In this document: positions 23,100 through 32,323 of the stretch, in pieces | Position numbering within the stretch: the first letter of the stretch is position 1 | Layout of the letters: each line of letters begins with the position of its first letter | Assembly (NCBI GenBank): GCA_913056385.1 | Contig: CAJXND010000004.1 | Location: 1-64,000, forward strand | From: an uncultured Ectothiorhodospiraceae bacterium | GTDB lineage: Bacteria; Pseudomonadota; Gammaproteobacteria; Nitrococcales; Nitrococcaceae | Direction: 5' to 3' | Length of the DNA: 64,000 nt | Translations under genes and position numbers: made by a program | The notes under the pieces: generated by a model | Told to the model about the DNA's origin: nothing | The model's database searches: none | Seen by the model: only the letters and a program-made list of their open reading frames with translations

Positions 23100-26000
23100 T
23101 CAGGCCGGTGTCACATCCTGCTTGTGGGCGTTGTGGTCACGTGCCAGTAGCACGTAGAACGCCGGCAACACGAACAGTGTGAACACCGTGCCGATGCCAA
23201 GTCCCGTGGCGATGGTGAGACCGATGTCGAAGCGGCTGACCGCGCCGGCCCCGGTGGCAATCAGCAGCGGCACCATGGCCATGATCAGTGCCAGCGACGT
23301 CATGATGATCGGGCGCAGGCGGATGGCGGCTGCTTCCTCCACTGCCTCGCGTTTGCCGAGGCCCTTGTTCAGCTGCAGATTGTTGGCGAACTCCACGATC
23401 AAAATGCCGTTTTTCGCCACCACGCCGATCAGCGTAATCAGCCCCACCTGCGTGTAGATATTCACCGTGGCGAAGCCGAGCGTGATGAACGCAAGCGCCC
23501 CGGCGATACTCAATGGGACCGACACAAGGATGATCAGTGGATCGCGCCAGCTCTCGAACTGGGCGGCGAGGACCAGGTAAATGACCACAATGGACAGGAA
23601 GAAGGTCACCACCAGAGCGCTGCCCTGGTTGACGAACTGCCGGGACTGGCCGGTGTAGTCAACATTATAGTTAGCCGGCAGGTTCTGACTGGCCAGCTGA
23701 TCGAGATACCCCAGGGCATCACCCAGAGGAACGCCCGGCGTCGGGATGCCCTGCAGCGTCACCGAGTTGAGCTGCTGGAACTGGTTTCGTGAGCTCGGCA
23801 CCACGGAATGATTCAGTGACACTAGGCTCGACAGCGGGACCTTTTCCCCCGTCGGTGTCTCGATGTAGTAGTCCTCGAGCATCTCGGCGTTCAGGCGATA
23901 CGGCCTGTCCACCTGGGGGATGACCTTGTAACTGCGGCCATCCAGGTTGAAGCGGTTCACATAGCCGCCACCGAGCATGCTCGAGAGATTGCTGCCGAGC
24001 TCGGCCATGGTAATGCCCAGGTCCGCTGCCTTGTCCCGATCCACCTCGATGGTGGTCATTGGCCGGTCGAATTCCGTGGATTTTTTCAGAAACAGGAAGT
24101 TGCCGCTGCCCATGGCCTGGCCGATGAGCTCCGTCGCCCGGGTATCGAGGGCTTCATAGCTCGCGGAAGTCGTCAGCACGAACTGTACTGGCAGCCCGCC
24201 GCCGGACCCGGGCAGGCTGGGCGGTGGGAACACGGCGGTGTCGAAGCCGGGATTGGGCGTGAACTTCGCATTCACCTCCTGCTGAATCGCCCCGAGGCCC
24301 CGTTCCCGATCCTTGTTGGGCACCATCTTGAAACCACCGAAGACGGTATCCGGCGAGAGCCCGCCGATGATCATGAACGTCTCGCTGTACTCCGGGATGG
24401 TCTCGGCCTCGTCCTGGTAGAGTTCGGCGAATTTCGACAGGTAATCGAAGTTGGCCGTGCGCGGCGCCGAGCCCTGGAAAAATAGAATGCCTTGATCCTC
24501 GGTGGGGGCCAGCTCGCTCTGACTCATCGTGAACATGAAATAGTTGGACGCGAGGACCACAATGCCGAAGAACACCAGCACGCTCTTGGTATCGAGCAGG
24601 CTGTTGAGTACACGCTTGTATCCGCTCGCCAGGCCTTCGAAGAAGTTTTCCACGATCTTCTCGAAGCGGCCCTGGTTACCGCCGGGTTTGAGCACCTTGG
24701 AGGAGACCATCGGCGAGAACGTCAGCGCGACGATACCCGAGATCAGCACTGCGCCGGCCAGGGTAAAGGCGAATTCGCTGAACAGCGTGCCGACAAGCCC
24801 ACCCATGAACCCGATGGGGGCATAGACCGCCAGCAGGGTGGTGGTCATGGCGATGATCGGCACGGCGAGCTCCCGCGCCCCCATGATCGCCGCATCGAAG
24901 CGGCTGTGGCCTTCCTCGATATGCCGGTGAACGTTCTCAACGACGATGATGGCGTCATCCACCACCAGCCCGATGGCCAGCACCATCGAAAGCAGTGTGA
25001 GCAGGTTCAGCGAGTAGCCCAGCGCCAGCATGATGGCAGCGGCACCGATCAGCGACAGCGGCACCGCGATGGAGGGCACGATGGCCGCCCTGATCGAGCC
25101 GATGGTCAGAAAGATGACCACCAGCACGATCAGAACCGCTTCGATGATCGTCGTGAGCACCTCATCGATGGAGTCCTGGATGAACTGGCTGGCGTCGTAG
25201 GGCAGGGCGAGCTGGATGCCTTCCGGGAGCTGTCGGCGGAGGTTGGGCAACTCATCGCTGACCCGACCGGCCACTGTCAGCGGGTTCGCCCCCGGTGCCT
25301 GCTCCACGGCAATGAACACCGAAGGCTGCCCCCGATACCATGCCGCCGATGAATAGGTCTCGGAGCCGAAGTCGGTTGCCGCCACGTCATCCAGGCGAAT
25401 GATCGTGCCATCCTCCTCGCGAATGACGAGCTGACTGAACTGATCCGGATTGGATATATCGGTGGTCGCCGAGAGATTGATGCGGGTGTACGGGCCCTTC
25501 GTGTTGCCGATGCCGGCCTGGTAGTTGTTCTGCTGCAGGACCTCTCTCACCTCGGTGGCAGTGACGTTGAGGGCGGCCATCCGGTCCGGGTCAAGCCAGA
25601 TGCGCATGGCCGGCGAGCGGCCGAACACCCGCGCCTTGGCCACGCCGGGGAGGGCCTGGACCTGGGGCTGGAGCACGCGATTGACGAAGTCGGTGATCTC
25701 CGGGACCGGCACGTCCTCGCTGTAGATGGCGAGGTACATGAGCGCGGTCTGGTCACCGGTGCTCGATTCGATCACCGGGTCCTGGGATGCCGCGGGCAGC
25801 ACGTTGCGCTGACTGGCCACCTTGGCCTGGATCTCCGAGACGGCCGCGTTGGCGTCGTAGTTGAGCTCCATGTTCACTTCGATGGTGGACAGTCCCTGAC
25901 GACTCTCCGACGTCATGTAGTCGATGCCGTTGGCCTCGGCGATGGCCTGCTGTAGCGGCTGGGTGATGAAGCCCTGGATCAGCTGACTGTCCGCACCCGG

Positions 26001-26153
26001 ATAGCTCGTGGTCACGGTGACCACCGTCTTCTCCGTGGAGGGATATTCCCGCACCTCCAGCATCTCCAGCGATCGAACACCGGCGAGAAGGATCAGCAGG
26101 CTGATCACCGTCGCCAGTACCGGTCGCTGGATGAAAATATCGGTAAATTTCAT
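23100..26153 (-). CDS. RND efflux permease (HAE1 type)
   Basis: A 1017-residue proton-driven efflux pump subunit with the typical 12-TM duplicated layout: TM1 at residues 11-29, a periplasmic loop, then a helix bundle with the conserved VVDDAIIVVENVHRH stretch, and a second half with the same plan (VVAKNGILIVEFANNL). It should form a tripartite pump with the membrane-fusion protein encoded upstream and an outer-membrane channel not found here. Substrate unknown; sequence resembles multidrug pumps rather than metal pumps. Confidence 0.93.
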   Translation of the reverse strand: MKFTDIFIQRPVLATVISLLILLAGVRSLEMLEVREYPSTEKTVVTVTTSYPGADSQLIQGFITQPLQQAIAEANGIDYMTSESRQGLSTIEVNMELNYDANAAVSEIQAKVASQRNVLPAASQDPVIESSTGDQTALMYLAIYSEDVPVPEITDFVNRVLQPQVQALPGVAKARVFGRSPAMRIWLDPDRMAALNVTATEVREVLQQNNYQAGIGNTKGPYTRINLSATTDISNPDQFSQLVIREEDGTIIRLDDVAATDFGSETYSSAAWYRGQPSVFIAVEQAPGANPLTVAGRVSDELPNLRRQLPEGIQLALPYDASQFIQDSIDEVLTTIIEAVLIVLVVIFLTIGSIRAAIVPSIAVPLSLIGAAAIMLALGYSLNLLTLLSMVLAIGLVVDDAIIVVENVHRHIEEGHSRFDAAIMGARELAVPIIAMTTTLLAVYAPIGFMGGLVGTLFSEFAFTLAGAVLISGIVALTFSPMVSSKVLKPGGNQGRFEKIVENFFEGLASGYKRVLNSLLDTKSVLVFFGIVVLASNYFMFTMSQSELAPTEDQGILFFQGSAPRTANFDYLSKFAELYQDEAETIPEYSETFMIIGGLSPDTVFGGFKMVPNKDRERGLGAIQQEVNAKFTPNPGFDTAVFPPPSLPGSGGGLPVQFVLTTSASYEALDTRATELIGQAMGSGNFLFLKKSTEFDRPMTTIEVDRDKAADLGITMAELGSNLSSMLGGGYVNRFNLDGRSYKVIPQVDRPYRLNAEMLEDYYIETPTGEKVPLSSLVSLNHSVVPSSRNQFQQLNSVTLQGIPTPGVPLGDALGYLDQLASQNLPANYNVDYTGQSRQFVNQGSALVVTFFLSIVVIYLVLAAQFESWRDPLIILVSVPLSIAGALAFITLGFATVNIYTQVGLITLIGVVAKNGILIVEFANNLQLNKGLGKREAVEEAAAIRLRPIIMTSLALIMAMVPLLIATGAGAVSRFDIGLTIATGLGIGTVFTLFVLPAFYVLLARDHNAHKQDVTPA

Positions 26154-27247
26154 CGCCCGGTCACCTCAGCGGGATCCATCCTGACCGTTTTGTCGATCGT
26201 GACCGGCTGGCCGGGACGCACCTTGATCAGTCCGGCGGCGACCACCTGGTCCCCCTCCTTGAGTCCTTTGGTGACGGCCACTCGGCCATCCCGTATTTCG
26301 CCGGTCTGTATCTGCACCCGCTCGGTATTCATGCCCTGATCGCTCTTCTTGATCCGCAGCACGAAGTCGCCGTAGGTGTTAAAGCTGACCGCCGTCCGGG
26401 GAACCGTAAGAACGTCACGTTCGGTGGGCTCGAGCAGCGTCACCCGCGCGAACATCCCCGGCCGCAGATTGCCGTCGGCGTTGTCCAGCGTGGCCCGGAC
26501 CGGGATCGCCCGGGTCTGGTCATTGATGCCCGTATCGATGGCCGTGACCTTGCCGGTGAAGACCTGGTCGAAGGCACTGGTGCGCACCTGGATGGACTGG
26601 CCGATGGACAGATCCGGGAGGAACCGCTCCGGCATGTTGAAGTCGGCATAGATCGGATCAAGACGCCGCAGCGCGACGATATCGCTGCCCGGTGCCAGGA
26701 ACTGGCCGACGCTGACCCGGCGGAGCCCGAGAATGCCGTCGAAGGGGGCCCGAATGGTCTTCTGTCGGATCCGCGCCTGCTGGCTGTCGACCGCTGCATT
26801 AGCGCTGTCGAGTCGGGCCCGCGCCTCATCGAATTCCGACTGCGAGATCGCCCGCTGCGGCAACAGATCCGCGGAGCGCTCGAATTGAATGCGGGCGAGT
26901 TCCGCTTCACTCTGCAGGCCCTCGAGCTCTGCCCGATCCACCGATTTGTCCAGCTCGAGCAGGATTCCGCCCTGCGTGACGCGTTCACCCGAGTCGAAGT
27001 TCAGCGACTGGATGATACCGGCCACCTCGGTGCTCACCGCCACGCTGTCGACGGCGGTCAGGCTGCCGACGGCGCTCTGCTGGCCCTGCCATTTCTCGCT
27101 CTGCACCTCGGTGGCGACGACATTGGCCGCCTGCGGTCCGCCGGGCCCGCCGGCCTGCATCTGCACGAAATACTTGTAGCCGAAGATGCCCCCGAAAATT
27201 CCGCCCAGTAGCAGCAGGGCAATCAGCAAGCGGAAGAAGACTTTCAT
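26150..27247 (-). CDS. RND membrane-fusion (periplasmic adaptor) protein
   Basis: A 365-residue adaptor. Residues 5-25 form an uncleaved-looking TM or signal anchor (LLIALLLLGGIFGGIFGY). Next come the barrel-sandwich half (GIIQSLNFDSGERVTQGG), an alpha-hairpin (ERSADLLPQRAISQSEFDEARARLDS) and the second half (APFDGILGLRRVSVGQFL). It overlaps the RND pump gene by 4 bp and is first in the operon. Confidence 0.92.
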   Translation of the reverse strand: MKVFFRLLIALLLLGGIFGGIFGYKYFVQMQAGGPGGPQAANVVATEVQSEKWQGQQSAVGSLTAVDSVAVSTEVAGIIQSLNFDSGERVTQGGILLELDKSVDRAELEGLQSEAELARIQFERSADLLPQRAISQSEFDEARARLDSANAAVDSQQARIRQKTIRAPFDGILGLRRVSVGQFLAPGSDIVALRRLDPIYADFNMPERFLPDLSIGQSIQVRTSAFDQVFTGKVTAIDTGINDQTRAIPVRATLDNADGNLRPGMFARVTLLEPTERDVLTVPRTAVSFNTYGDFVLRIKKSDQGMNTERVQIQTGEIRDGRVAVTKGLKEGDQVVAAGLIKVRPGQPVTIDKTVRMDPAEVTGR

Positions 27248-27432
27248 GGATCGGGCCCCGTCAGTTGGATTGCACGCCGACGTGCGTCACTTGCGCCGTC
27301 CGACATTGATGCGGTTATAAAGTTGCGATTGTATCAGCGTGCAGGCGGATTTCACGGTGGCGGGATGGAGCCCTGTCAGCCGCAGCGTTACGCTGTCCAT
27401 ATGGACTCACCAAGCCTTGGGGGGAGAGACCC

Positions 27433-28275
27433 ATGTATCGGGATATCCTGGTTTATCTGAGCGATGACGGCCACGCGGCGGATCATGTTGCCTCGGCGGC
27501 GGATCTGGCGGCGTCTCATGACGCCCATCTCATCGGTCTCGCCGTGGCGGAGCCGCTGGCGGCGCATGCCGAATACCTCCCGCCGGAGGCACTGGAGCGC
27601 TACCGGGAGGCCTGGCAGACCCGCAACCGCCGGCTGGAGCAGGTCTTTCGCGAAGTCAGCGGGCATCATGGTCTCAGCATGGAGTGGCGATCGGTGGAGG
27701 ATCTGCGGGTGGATCGCAGCACGGTGGATGTCATCGCCATGCAGGCCCGGTACGCCGACCTGCTGGTGCTGGGTCAGGTGGATCCCGACCGGCCGGCGGA
27801 CCTGATTCCCGCCGATCTGCCCGGGCAGGCCGCCGTCATGGCGGGTCGCCCGGTGCTCGCACTTCCCTATGCCTGGGAGCGGCGTCCCATCGGGCGCCGG
27901 GTGATCATCGGCTGGGACGGCGAGCGTGAATCCGCCCGCACGGTCAGCGATGCGCTGCCACTGCTGCGTCGTGCCGAGAATGTCCAGGTGGTTGTGGTTG
28001 GCAGTCAGCACGGGCCGCGCGACCGCCACGGTGATCTGCCCGGTGCGGACATCGCCGCCCATCTGGCCCGTCACGGCGTGCCGGTGGAGGCCTCCAGCCA
28101 GGGGATGACCGAGATCCCGGTCGCCGACGCGCTGTTGTCCGCCGCCGCGGACAGCGATGCCGATCTGCTGGTCATGGGCGCCTATGGCCGATCGCGCTTC
28201 CGCGAGATGGTGCTCGGCGGGACGACCCGTCGCATCCTTGGCGAGATGACGCTGCCGGTGTTGATGTCGCACTGA
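27433..28275 (+). CDS. Tandem universal stress protein
   Basis: A 280-residue protein of two fused UspA domains. Domain 1 (YRDILVYLSDDG, about 1-140) lacks a clear ATP loop. Domain 2 (RRVIIGWDGERESARTV, about 155-280) keeps the nucleotide-binding pattern GAYGRSRFREMVLGG followed by TRRIL, so it probably binds ATP. Such proteins support survival under stress, with varied partners. RBS GGGGGGAGAG precedes the ATG. Convergent with the LysE gene. Confidence 0.92.
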   Translation: MYRDILVYLSDDGHAADHVASAADLAASHDAHLIGLAVAEPLAAHAEYLPPEALERYREAWQTRNRRLEQVFREVSGHHGLSMEWRSVEDLRVDRSTVDVIAMQARYADLLVLGQVDPDRPADLIPADLPGQAAVMAGRPVLALPYAWERRPIGRRVIIGWDGERESARTVSDALPLLRRAENVQVVVVGSQHGPRDRHGDLPGADIAAHLARHGVPVEASSQGMTEIPVADALLSAAADSDADLLVMGAYGRSRFREMVLGGTTRRILGEMTLPVLMSH

Positions 28276-28289
28276 AGGACCGCCCGCGG

Positions 28290-28937
28290 TTAGAGCGTGC
28301 TGGCGGCGGTGGAAAGGGCCAGAAAGACCAGCGCCGCGCCGGTGATGCGCTCGATCCATACGCCATGGCGCCTCAGCCAGGCCGTCGTCCCGGTGGCCGT
28401 GAGGCCAATGGCCACCAGTGCATACCAGCCCGCATCCACCACCGTCGCGGTGCCGGCGAGTAGGGTGACTTCGACCACGCCGGCGTCGGCCGATACGAAC
28501 TGACTGAACAGCGCGAGGAAGAAGAGGGCGATCTTGGGGTTGAGAAAGGCGATGGTGAAGCCGTCGCGGGCCGCGGCAATCGCGCCGGCTGGCTGCCGAC
28601 CCGCGTCCGGGCCGTGTCCGGGGTGCATCGGGCGCCCATCAGAGCTCGCCGTGCGCCCACCCCGCATGGCGCTCGCCCCCAGCCAGAGTAGATAGGCCGA
28701 TCCGGCCAGGGTGATGGCATTGAAGAGTGTCTTTTGCGAGGCGATGACCGCCGCCAGGCCGAGGGATGTCGCCAGCGCGTAACCGCCCACGCCAAGGCCG
28801 TGGCTTAATGCCGTGATCACCCCGGCGCCGCGCCCACGGCTCACGGTATTGCGGATGACAACGGCGAGGCTCGGCCCCGGTGACATGGCGCCCAGGATGC
28901 ATATCGCCAGCAGTGACAGCCATGCCGCAAACGTCAT
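28290..28937 (-). CDS. LysE/RhtB-family amino-acid exporter
   Basis: A 215-residue inner-membrane exporter with about six TM helices. AICILGAMSPGPSLAVV at the N-terminus is the LysE/RhtB signature. A polar, Gly/Pro-rich insert (about residues 95-120) follows the third TM region. Likely exports amino acids or homoserine-lactone-like compounds. Substrate is not predictable. Confidence 0.9.
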   Translation of the reverse strand: MTFAAWLSLLAICILGAMSPGPSLAVVIRNTVSRGRGAGVITALSHGLGVGGYALATSLGLAAVIASQKTLFNAITLAGSAYLLWLGASAMRGGRTASSDGRPMHPGHGPDAGRQPAGAIAAARDGFTIAFLNPKIALFFLALFSQFVSADAGVVEVTLLAGTATVVDAGWYALVAIGLTATGTTAWLRRHGVWIERITGAALVFLALSTAASTL

Positions 28938-28967
28938 GCGCCCCCGCCCGGCCGCTGCATGGCCGCC

Positions 28968-29345
28968 TCAGTCGCGGCTCGCCGACATGGTCAGTGATAC
29001 CGAATCGGAGAAGCGGAGGGCATGCGGCTTGTCCACCTCCACCTCGACACGGCGGGCCGCCTGGTGACCCATCACGGTCTCCACGAGATCGTTGACCAGC
29101 TTTTCGAGCAACAGGAAGCGGTTTTCCTCGACGTGCGCGATCACTTGCTTGGTGATCGTCTTGTAGTCGAGCGCCTCGGCCACTTCGTCGCCCCGCGCTG
29201 CGGATAGCGCGTCGTAGTCGATTCGGATGTTGACCACGACATCCTGCCGCTTGCGCTGCTCCTCCTCGTTGAAGCCGATGAAGGTCCGCAGCCGCAGATC
29301 CTTGATATGGATCTGCGAGAGGGGACGGGCAAGCCCCTCGCTCAT
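28968..29345 (-). CDS. folX: Dihydroneopterin triphosphate 2'-epimerase (FolX)
   Basis: A 125-residue tunnelling-fold enzyme. [21 protein letters not shown], then [25 protein letters not shown] and [16 protein letters not shown] match FolX more closely than the aldolase FolB. FolX makes dihydromonapterin triphosphate from dihydroneopterin triphosphate. The ATG at 29345 overlaps the folE stop, which fixes the start; the 42-codon extension in the ORF track runs into folE. Coupling with GTP cyclohydrolase I fits a pterin branch. Confidence 0.85.
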   Translation of the reverse strand: MSEGLARPLSQIHIKDLRLRTFIGFNEEEQRKRQDVVVNIRIDYDALSAARGDEVAEALDYKTITKQVIAHVEENRFLLLEKLVNDLVETVMGHQAARRVEVEVDKPHALRFSDSVSLTMSASRD

Positions 29346-29908
29346 GCCGGCCGCCGACGGATCAACTGGAGGAACTCGTTGCGGGTCGACACCGACTCGC
29401 GGAAGGTGCCGAGCATCACCGAAGAGCTCATCTCGGCGTTCTGCTTGCTCACGCCGCGCATCATCATGCACATGTGCCGGGCATCCATCTGCACGGCGAC
29501 GCCCTTCGCGCCGGTGACCCGCTGCAGAGCCTCGGCGACCTCGCGGGCGAGGTTTTCCTGGATCTGCAGGCGTCGGGCGTACATATCGACGATCCGCGCG
29601 ATTTTCGACAGTCCGATCACCCGGCCGTCCGGGATATAGCCCACCTGGGCATGTCCGAAGAACGGCAGCACATGGTGTTCGCAGAGCGAGTAGAACTCGA
29701 TGTCCCGAACAATGACCATCTCGTCATTGTCGGACTCGAACATTGCCTCGTTGACCAGCTCGTCCAGGGATTGGTGATAACCCTGAGTGAGGTATTCCAT
29801 CGCCCGGGCGGCACGATAGGGTGTTTTCTCGAGACCGTCGCGATCGACGTCCTCGCCGAGGCCGCGGATGATTTGCTCGAAATGATGGTCCAGATCGGGA
29901 TTCATCAT
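29342..29908 (-). CDS. folE: GTP cyclohydrolase I
   Basis: A 188-residue FolE converting GTP to dihydroneopterin triphosphate, the first step of folate and pterin synthesis. The zinc ligands lie in [13 protein letters not shown] and in the [13 protein letters not shown] block; [19 protein letters not shown] is the signature helix. First gene of a two-gene operon with folX. Confidence 0.97.
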   Translation of the reverse strand: MMNPDLDHHFEQIIRGLGEDVDRDGLEKTPYRAARAMEYLTQGYHQSLDELVNEAMFESDNDEMVIVRDIEFYSLCEHHVLPFFGHAQVGYIPDGRVIGLSKIARIVDMYARRLQIQENLAREVAEALQRVTGAKGVAVQMDARHMCMMMRGVSKQNAEMSSSVMLGTFRESVSTRNEFLQLIRRRPA

Positions 29909-29963
29909 CGATCTCCGTTCGATTGGAAGTGCGCCGGCATATCAGCGTTGAAACGCGAATCTT

Positions 29964-29973
29964 ACACGCGTGT
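29964..29973. promoter_or_regulatory. 10-bp palindrome between folE and the glycosidase-like gene
   Basis: ACACGCGTGT is a perfect palindrome in the 96-bp divergent region, near a possible folE -10 (TAAGAT on the minus strand). It could be a shared operator. Short and without a known regulator match. Confidence 0.25.
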
Positions 29974-30004
29974 GTCATGAATTCGACCGAAAAGGTGTCG
30001 ATTG

Positions 30005-32323
30005 ATGCGATTGATGGCGATAATGCGATGGCTGCCCTGGCGCTGGCTGCTGCGGCGGGCGGCCCGCTCCCAGGGGTTCCTCGATCCGCTGGCCGTGATG
30101 GCCCGCCTGCGCCGGTTCGGACAGCCCTCCGAGGTGGCCGAACCCATTGAGCTGCTCCGTGCCGGCATGATTTTCCATGCCCGCGGGCTGATCAATACGC
30201 GGGTCATTCAGCACAACCTGGACTGGGTCTGGCCCTACTGGATCGAGCAACAGTTCGACCCGACCAGTGCCGCCTTTCTGCCGCGGGCATTCAGCATCAC
30301 CCATGTCAATTTGACCCATCGCAACTGGACGGCGGTCGGCCGGCCGGACTGCGCGGCGCTGCCCATTGTCGATCCGCGGGGCCTGGTGACGCCGCTGGAT
30401 GACGGCTGGTCCCTGGATGCCTGGGTTCTGGGCGGCGACGGCGGGACGCTGTATCCATCGCGCCTGGATGACGTCGAACAGTGGCTTGATACCCGTGGTG
30501 ATGACCTTTGCGTCATCACCCGTGCCCGGGAAGGTGGACAGTGGCTGGAGAGCCGCATCCGTGTCGTGCGCAGCGGCGAACGCCTTCGCCTGGAATGCCT
30601 CTACCGGGCCGCTGCCGAGTCGGGTGGGCGGCTCGCCCTGGCATTGCGGCCCTACAATCCGGAGGGTATCAGCTTCGTTCATCGGCTGGATCAGGCGCCA
30701 CTCGATCATCAGGCCGACGGCCATGCCTGGCAGTGGCGTATCCGCAATGGCGAACCGGGAACACAGCCCGCGGTGGTGTCGTTCCGCCAGCGTCCGGATC
30801 GGGTCGACCAATCCGACTACAAAGAGGGTGATGTCGCCCTCGCTCTCGATAAACCCGGTGGACCACCGACAACCACGCGCATCGACTGTGATACCGGTCT
30901 GGTCACCGCAGCGGCGCAGTTCGAGATTCCGCCGGGGGGGGTGGCCGAGCTCAATGTCTCCGTTCCGCTCCCGGATGAGGCCGTTGCTCCCGAGGCAGAG
31001 GCATGGGCCGAGGCGCTGGCGCCGGCCGCGCGGCTGGATGTGCCTGATCCGGCCTTCCAGACGCTCTACGACACCGCGCTGCGGACGCTGCTGCTCCACT
31101 CTGTCGAGGATATCTACCCCGGGCCCTATACCTATCGGCGCTTCTGGTTCCGGGATGCTGCGTTCATCATCCATGGGCTTTTCAGTGCCGGTCTGATCGA
31201 TCGCGGCCGGCGTGCCCTGGCGCATTTCCCGTCGCGGCAGACCCGCGCCACCGGCTATTTCCACAGCCAGGAAGGGGAGTGGGACTCCAATGGTCAGGCC
31301 CTCTGGATCGTGGCCCGTTACCACGCGTTGACCGGGGAATGGCCGCCCGGGGCCAGCGCCGATGAATGGCGCCGGGTGATTCGCCGGGGCGTGCAATGGA
31401 TCGCGCGCAAGCGGTTGCCCGCGGATACCGGGCGCCCGGAGGCGGGTTTACTGCCGGCGGGTTTCAGTGCCGAGCACCTGGGCCCCAATGACTACTACTA
31501 CTGGGACGACCAGTGGGCACTGGGCGGGCTGCGCGCCGCCGCCCGGCTGATGCGCGCCGAGGATGAGAGCGACGCCGCCGACTGGATCGACCGTGAGGCC
31601 GATGATCTGGCCGCCAGTCTGCGCCGCGCCCAGGACGCTGACGAGCAGCGGCTCGGTGCGCCAATGCTGCCCGCCTCGCCGCTGCGACGCATGGACGCCG
31701 GCGCCATTGGATCGCTGGCCGCGGGCTATCCGCTACAAACGCTGGCGCCCGACGATGAGCGCCTGCTGGGCACCGTGCGCTATCTGCTCGGAGCCCATCG
31801 GGTGAATGGCGGTTTCTTCCAGGAGATGATCCACTCCGGCGTCAACGCCTATCTCACCCTGCATCTGGCCCAGATACTGCTGCGCGCCGGTGATCCGGAG
31901 GGGCTGACCCTCATCGATGCGGTGGCTTCCCTTGCCAGCCCGACCGGCCAGTGGCCGGAGGCCATCCATCCGCGCACCGGCGGTGGCTGCATGGGTGATG
32001 GCCAGCATGTCTGGGCGGCGGCAGAGTGGGTGACGATGATGCGCAATACCTTCTGCCGCGAGGAAGGCCACGGCCTGGTGCTGGGCGCCGGCATCCAGCC
32101 CCGCTGGCTGGCGGCTCGGGTACCATTCGGTTTTGGCCCGACGCCCACCGCATTCGGCCGCGTATCGGTGCAGGCGGAGCCGCTGGAAACCGGTGGTCAT
32201 CGGCTCTCCTGGGAAATTGATGGGACGGGGCCGGAATGGATCAGAATCGAGTGTCCCGGTCGGTCGGCCATGGCACTGCCGGGTGAGGCCCGCGAGGTTT
32301 ACCTGCCGGAAGAGCGCGCATGA
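30005..32323 (+). CDS. Putative six-hairpin glycosidase-like protein
   Basis: A 772-residue protein I can only place by fold. The C-terminal half (about residues 330-700) has the repeated helix pairs and acidic loops of (alpha/alpha)6 glycosidases: FWFRDAAFIIHGL, HSQEGEWDSNGQALW, YYYWDDQWALGGL, VNAYLTLHLAQ. The N-terminal half looks beta-rich (domain with LTHRNWTAVGR). No signal peptide, so it may act in the cytoplasm. ATG 30005 has AAGGTG upstream; a TTG lies 3 bp before. It overlaps a GT4 gene by 4 bp, so a joint glycan role is inferred. Catalytic residues are not certain. Confidence 0.6.
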   Translation: MRLMAIMRWLPWRWLLRRAARSQGFLDPLAVMARLRRFGQPSEVAEPIELLRAGMIFHARGLINTRVIQHNLDWVWPYWIEQQFDPTSAAFLPRAFSITHVNLTHRNWTAVGRPDCAALPIVDPRGLVTPLDDGWSLDAWVLGGDGGTLYPSRLDDVEQWLDTRGDDLCVITRAREGGQWLESRIRVVRSGERLRLECLYRAAAESGGRLALALRPYNPEGISFVHRLDQAPLDHQADGHAWQWRIRNGEPGTQPAVVSFRQRPDRVDQSDYKEGDVALALDKPGGPPTTTRIDCDTGLVTAAAQFEIPPGGVAELNVSVPLPDEAVAPEAEAWAEALAPAARLDVPDPAFQTLYDTALRTLLLHSVEDIYPGPYTYRRFWFRDAAFIIHGLFSAGLIDRGRRALAHFPSRQTRATGYFHSQEGEWDSNGQALWIVARYHALTGEWPPGASADEWRRVIRRGVQWIARKRLPADTGRPEAGLLPAGFSAEHLGPNDYYYWDDQWALGGLRAAARLMRAEDESDAADWIDREADDLAASLRRAQDADEQRLGAPMLPASPLRRMDAGAIGSLAAGYPLQTLAPDDERLLGTVRYLLGAHRVNGGFFQEMIHSGVNAYLTLHLAQILLRAGDPEGLTLIDAVASLASPTGQWPEAIHPRTGGGCMGDGQHVWAAAEWVTMMRNTFCREEGHGLVLGAGIQPRWLAARVPFGFGPTPTAFGRVSVQAEPLETGGHRLSWEIDGTGPEWIRIECPGRSAMALPGEAREVYLPEERA

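Noticed and set aside
29975-31396. 473-residue minus-strand ORF opposite the glycosidase-like gene
   Set aside because: Shadow composition (His, Arg, Gln-rich) and no motif; the plus-strand gene is coupled to its neighbour by overlap.
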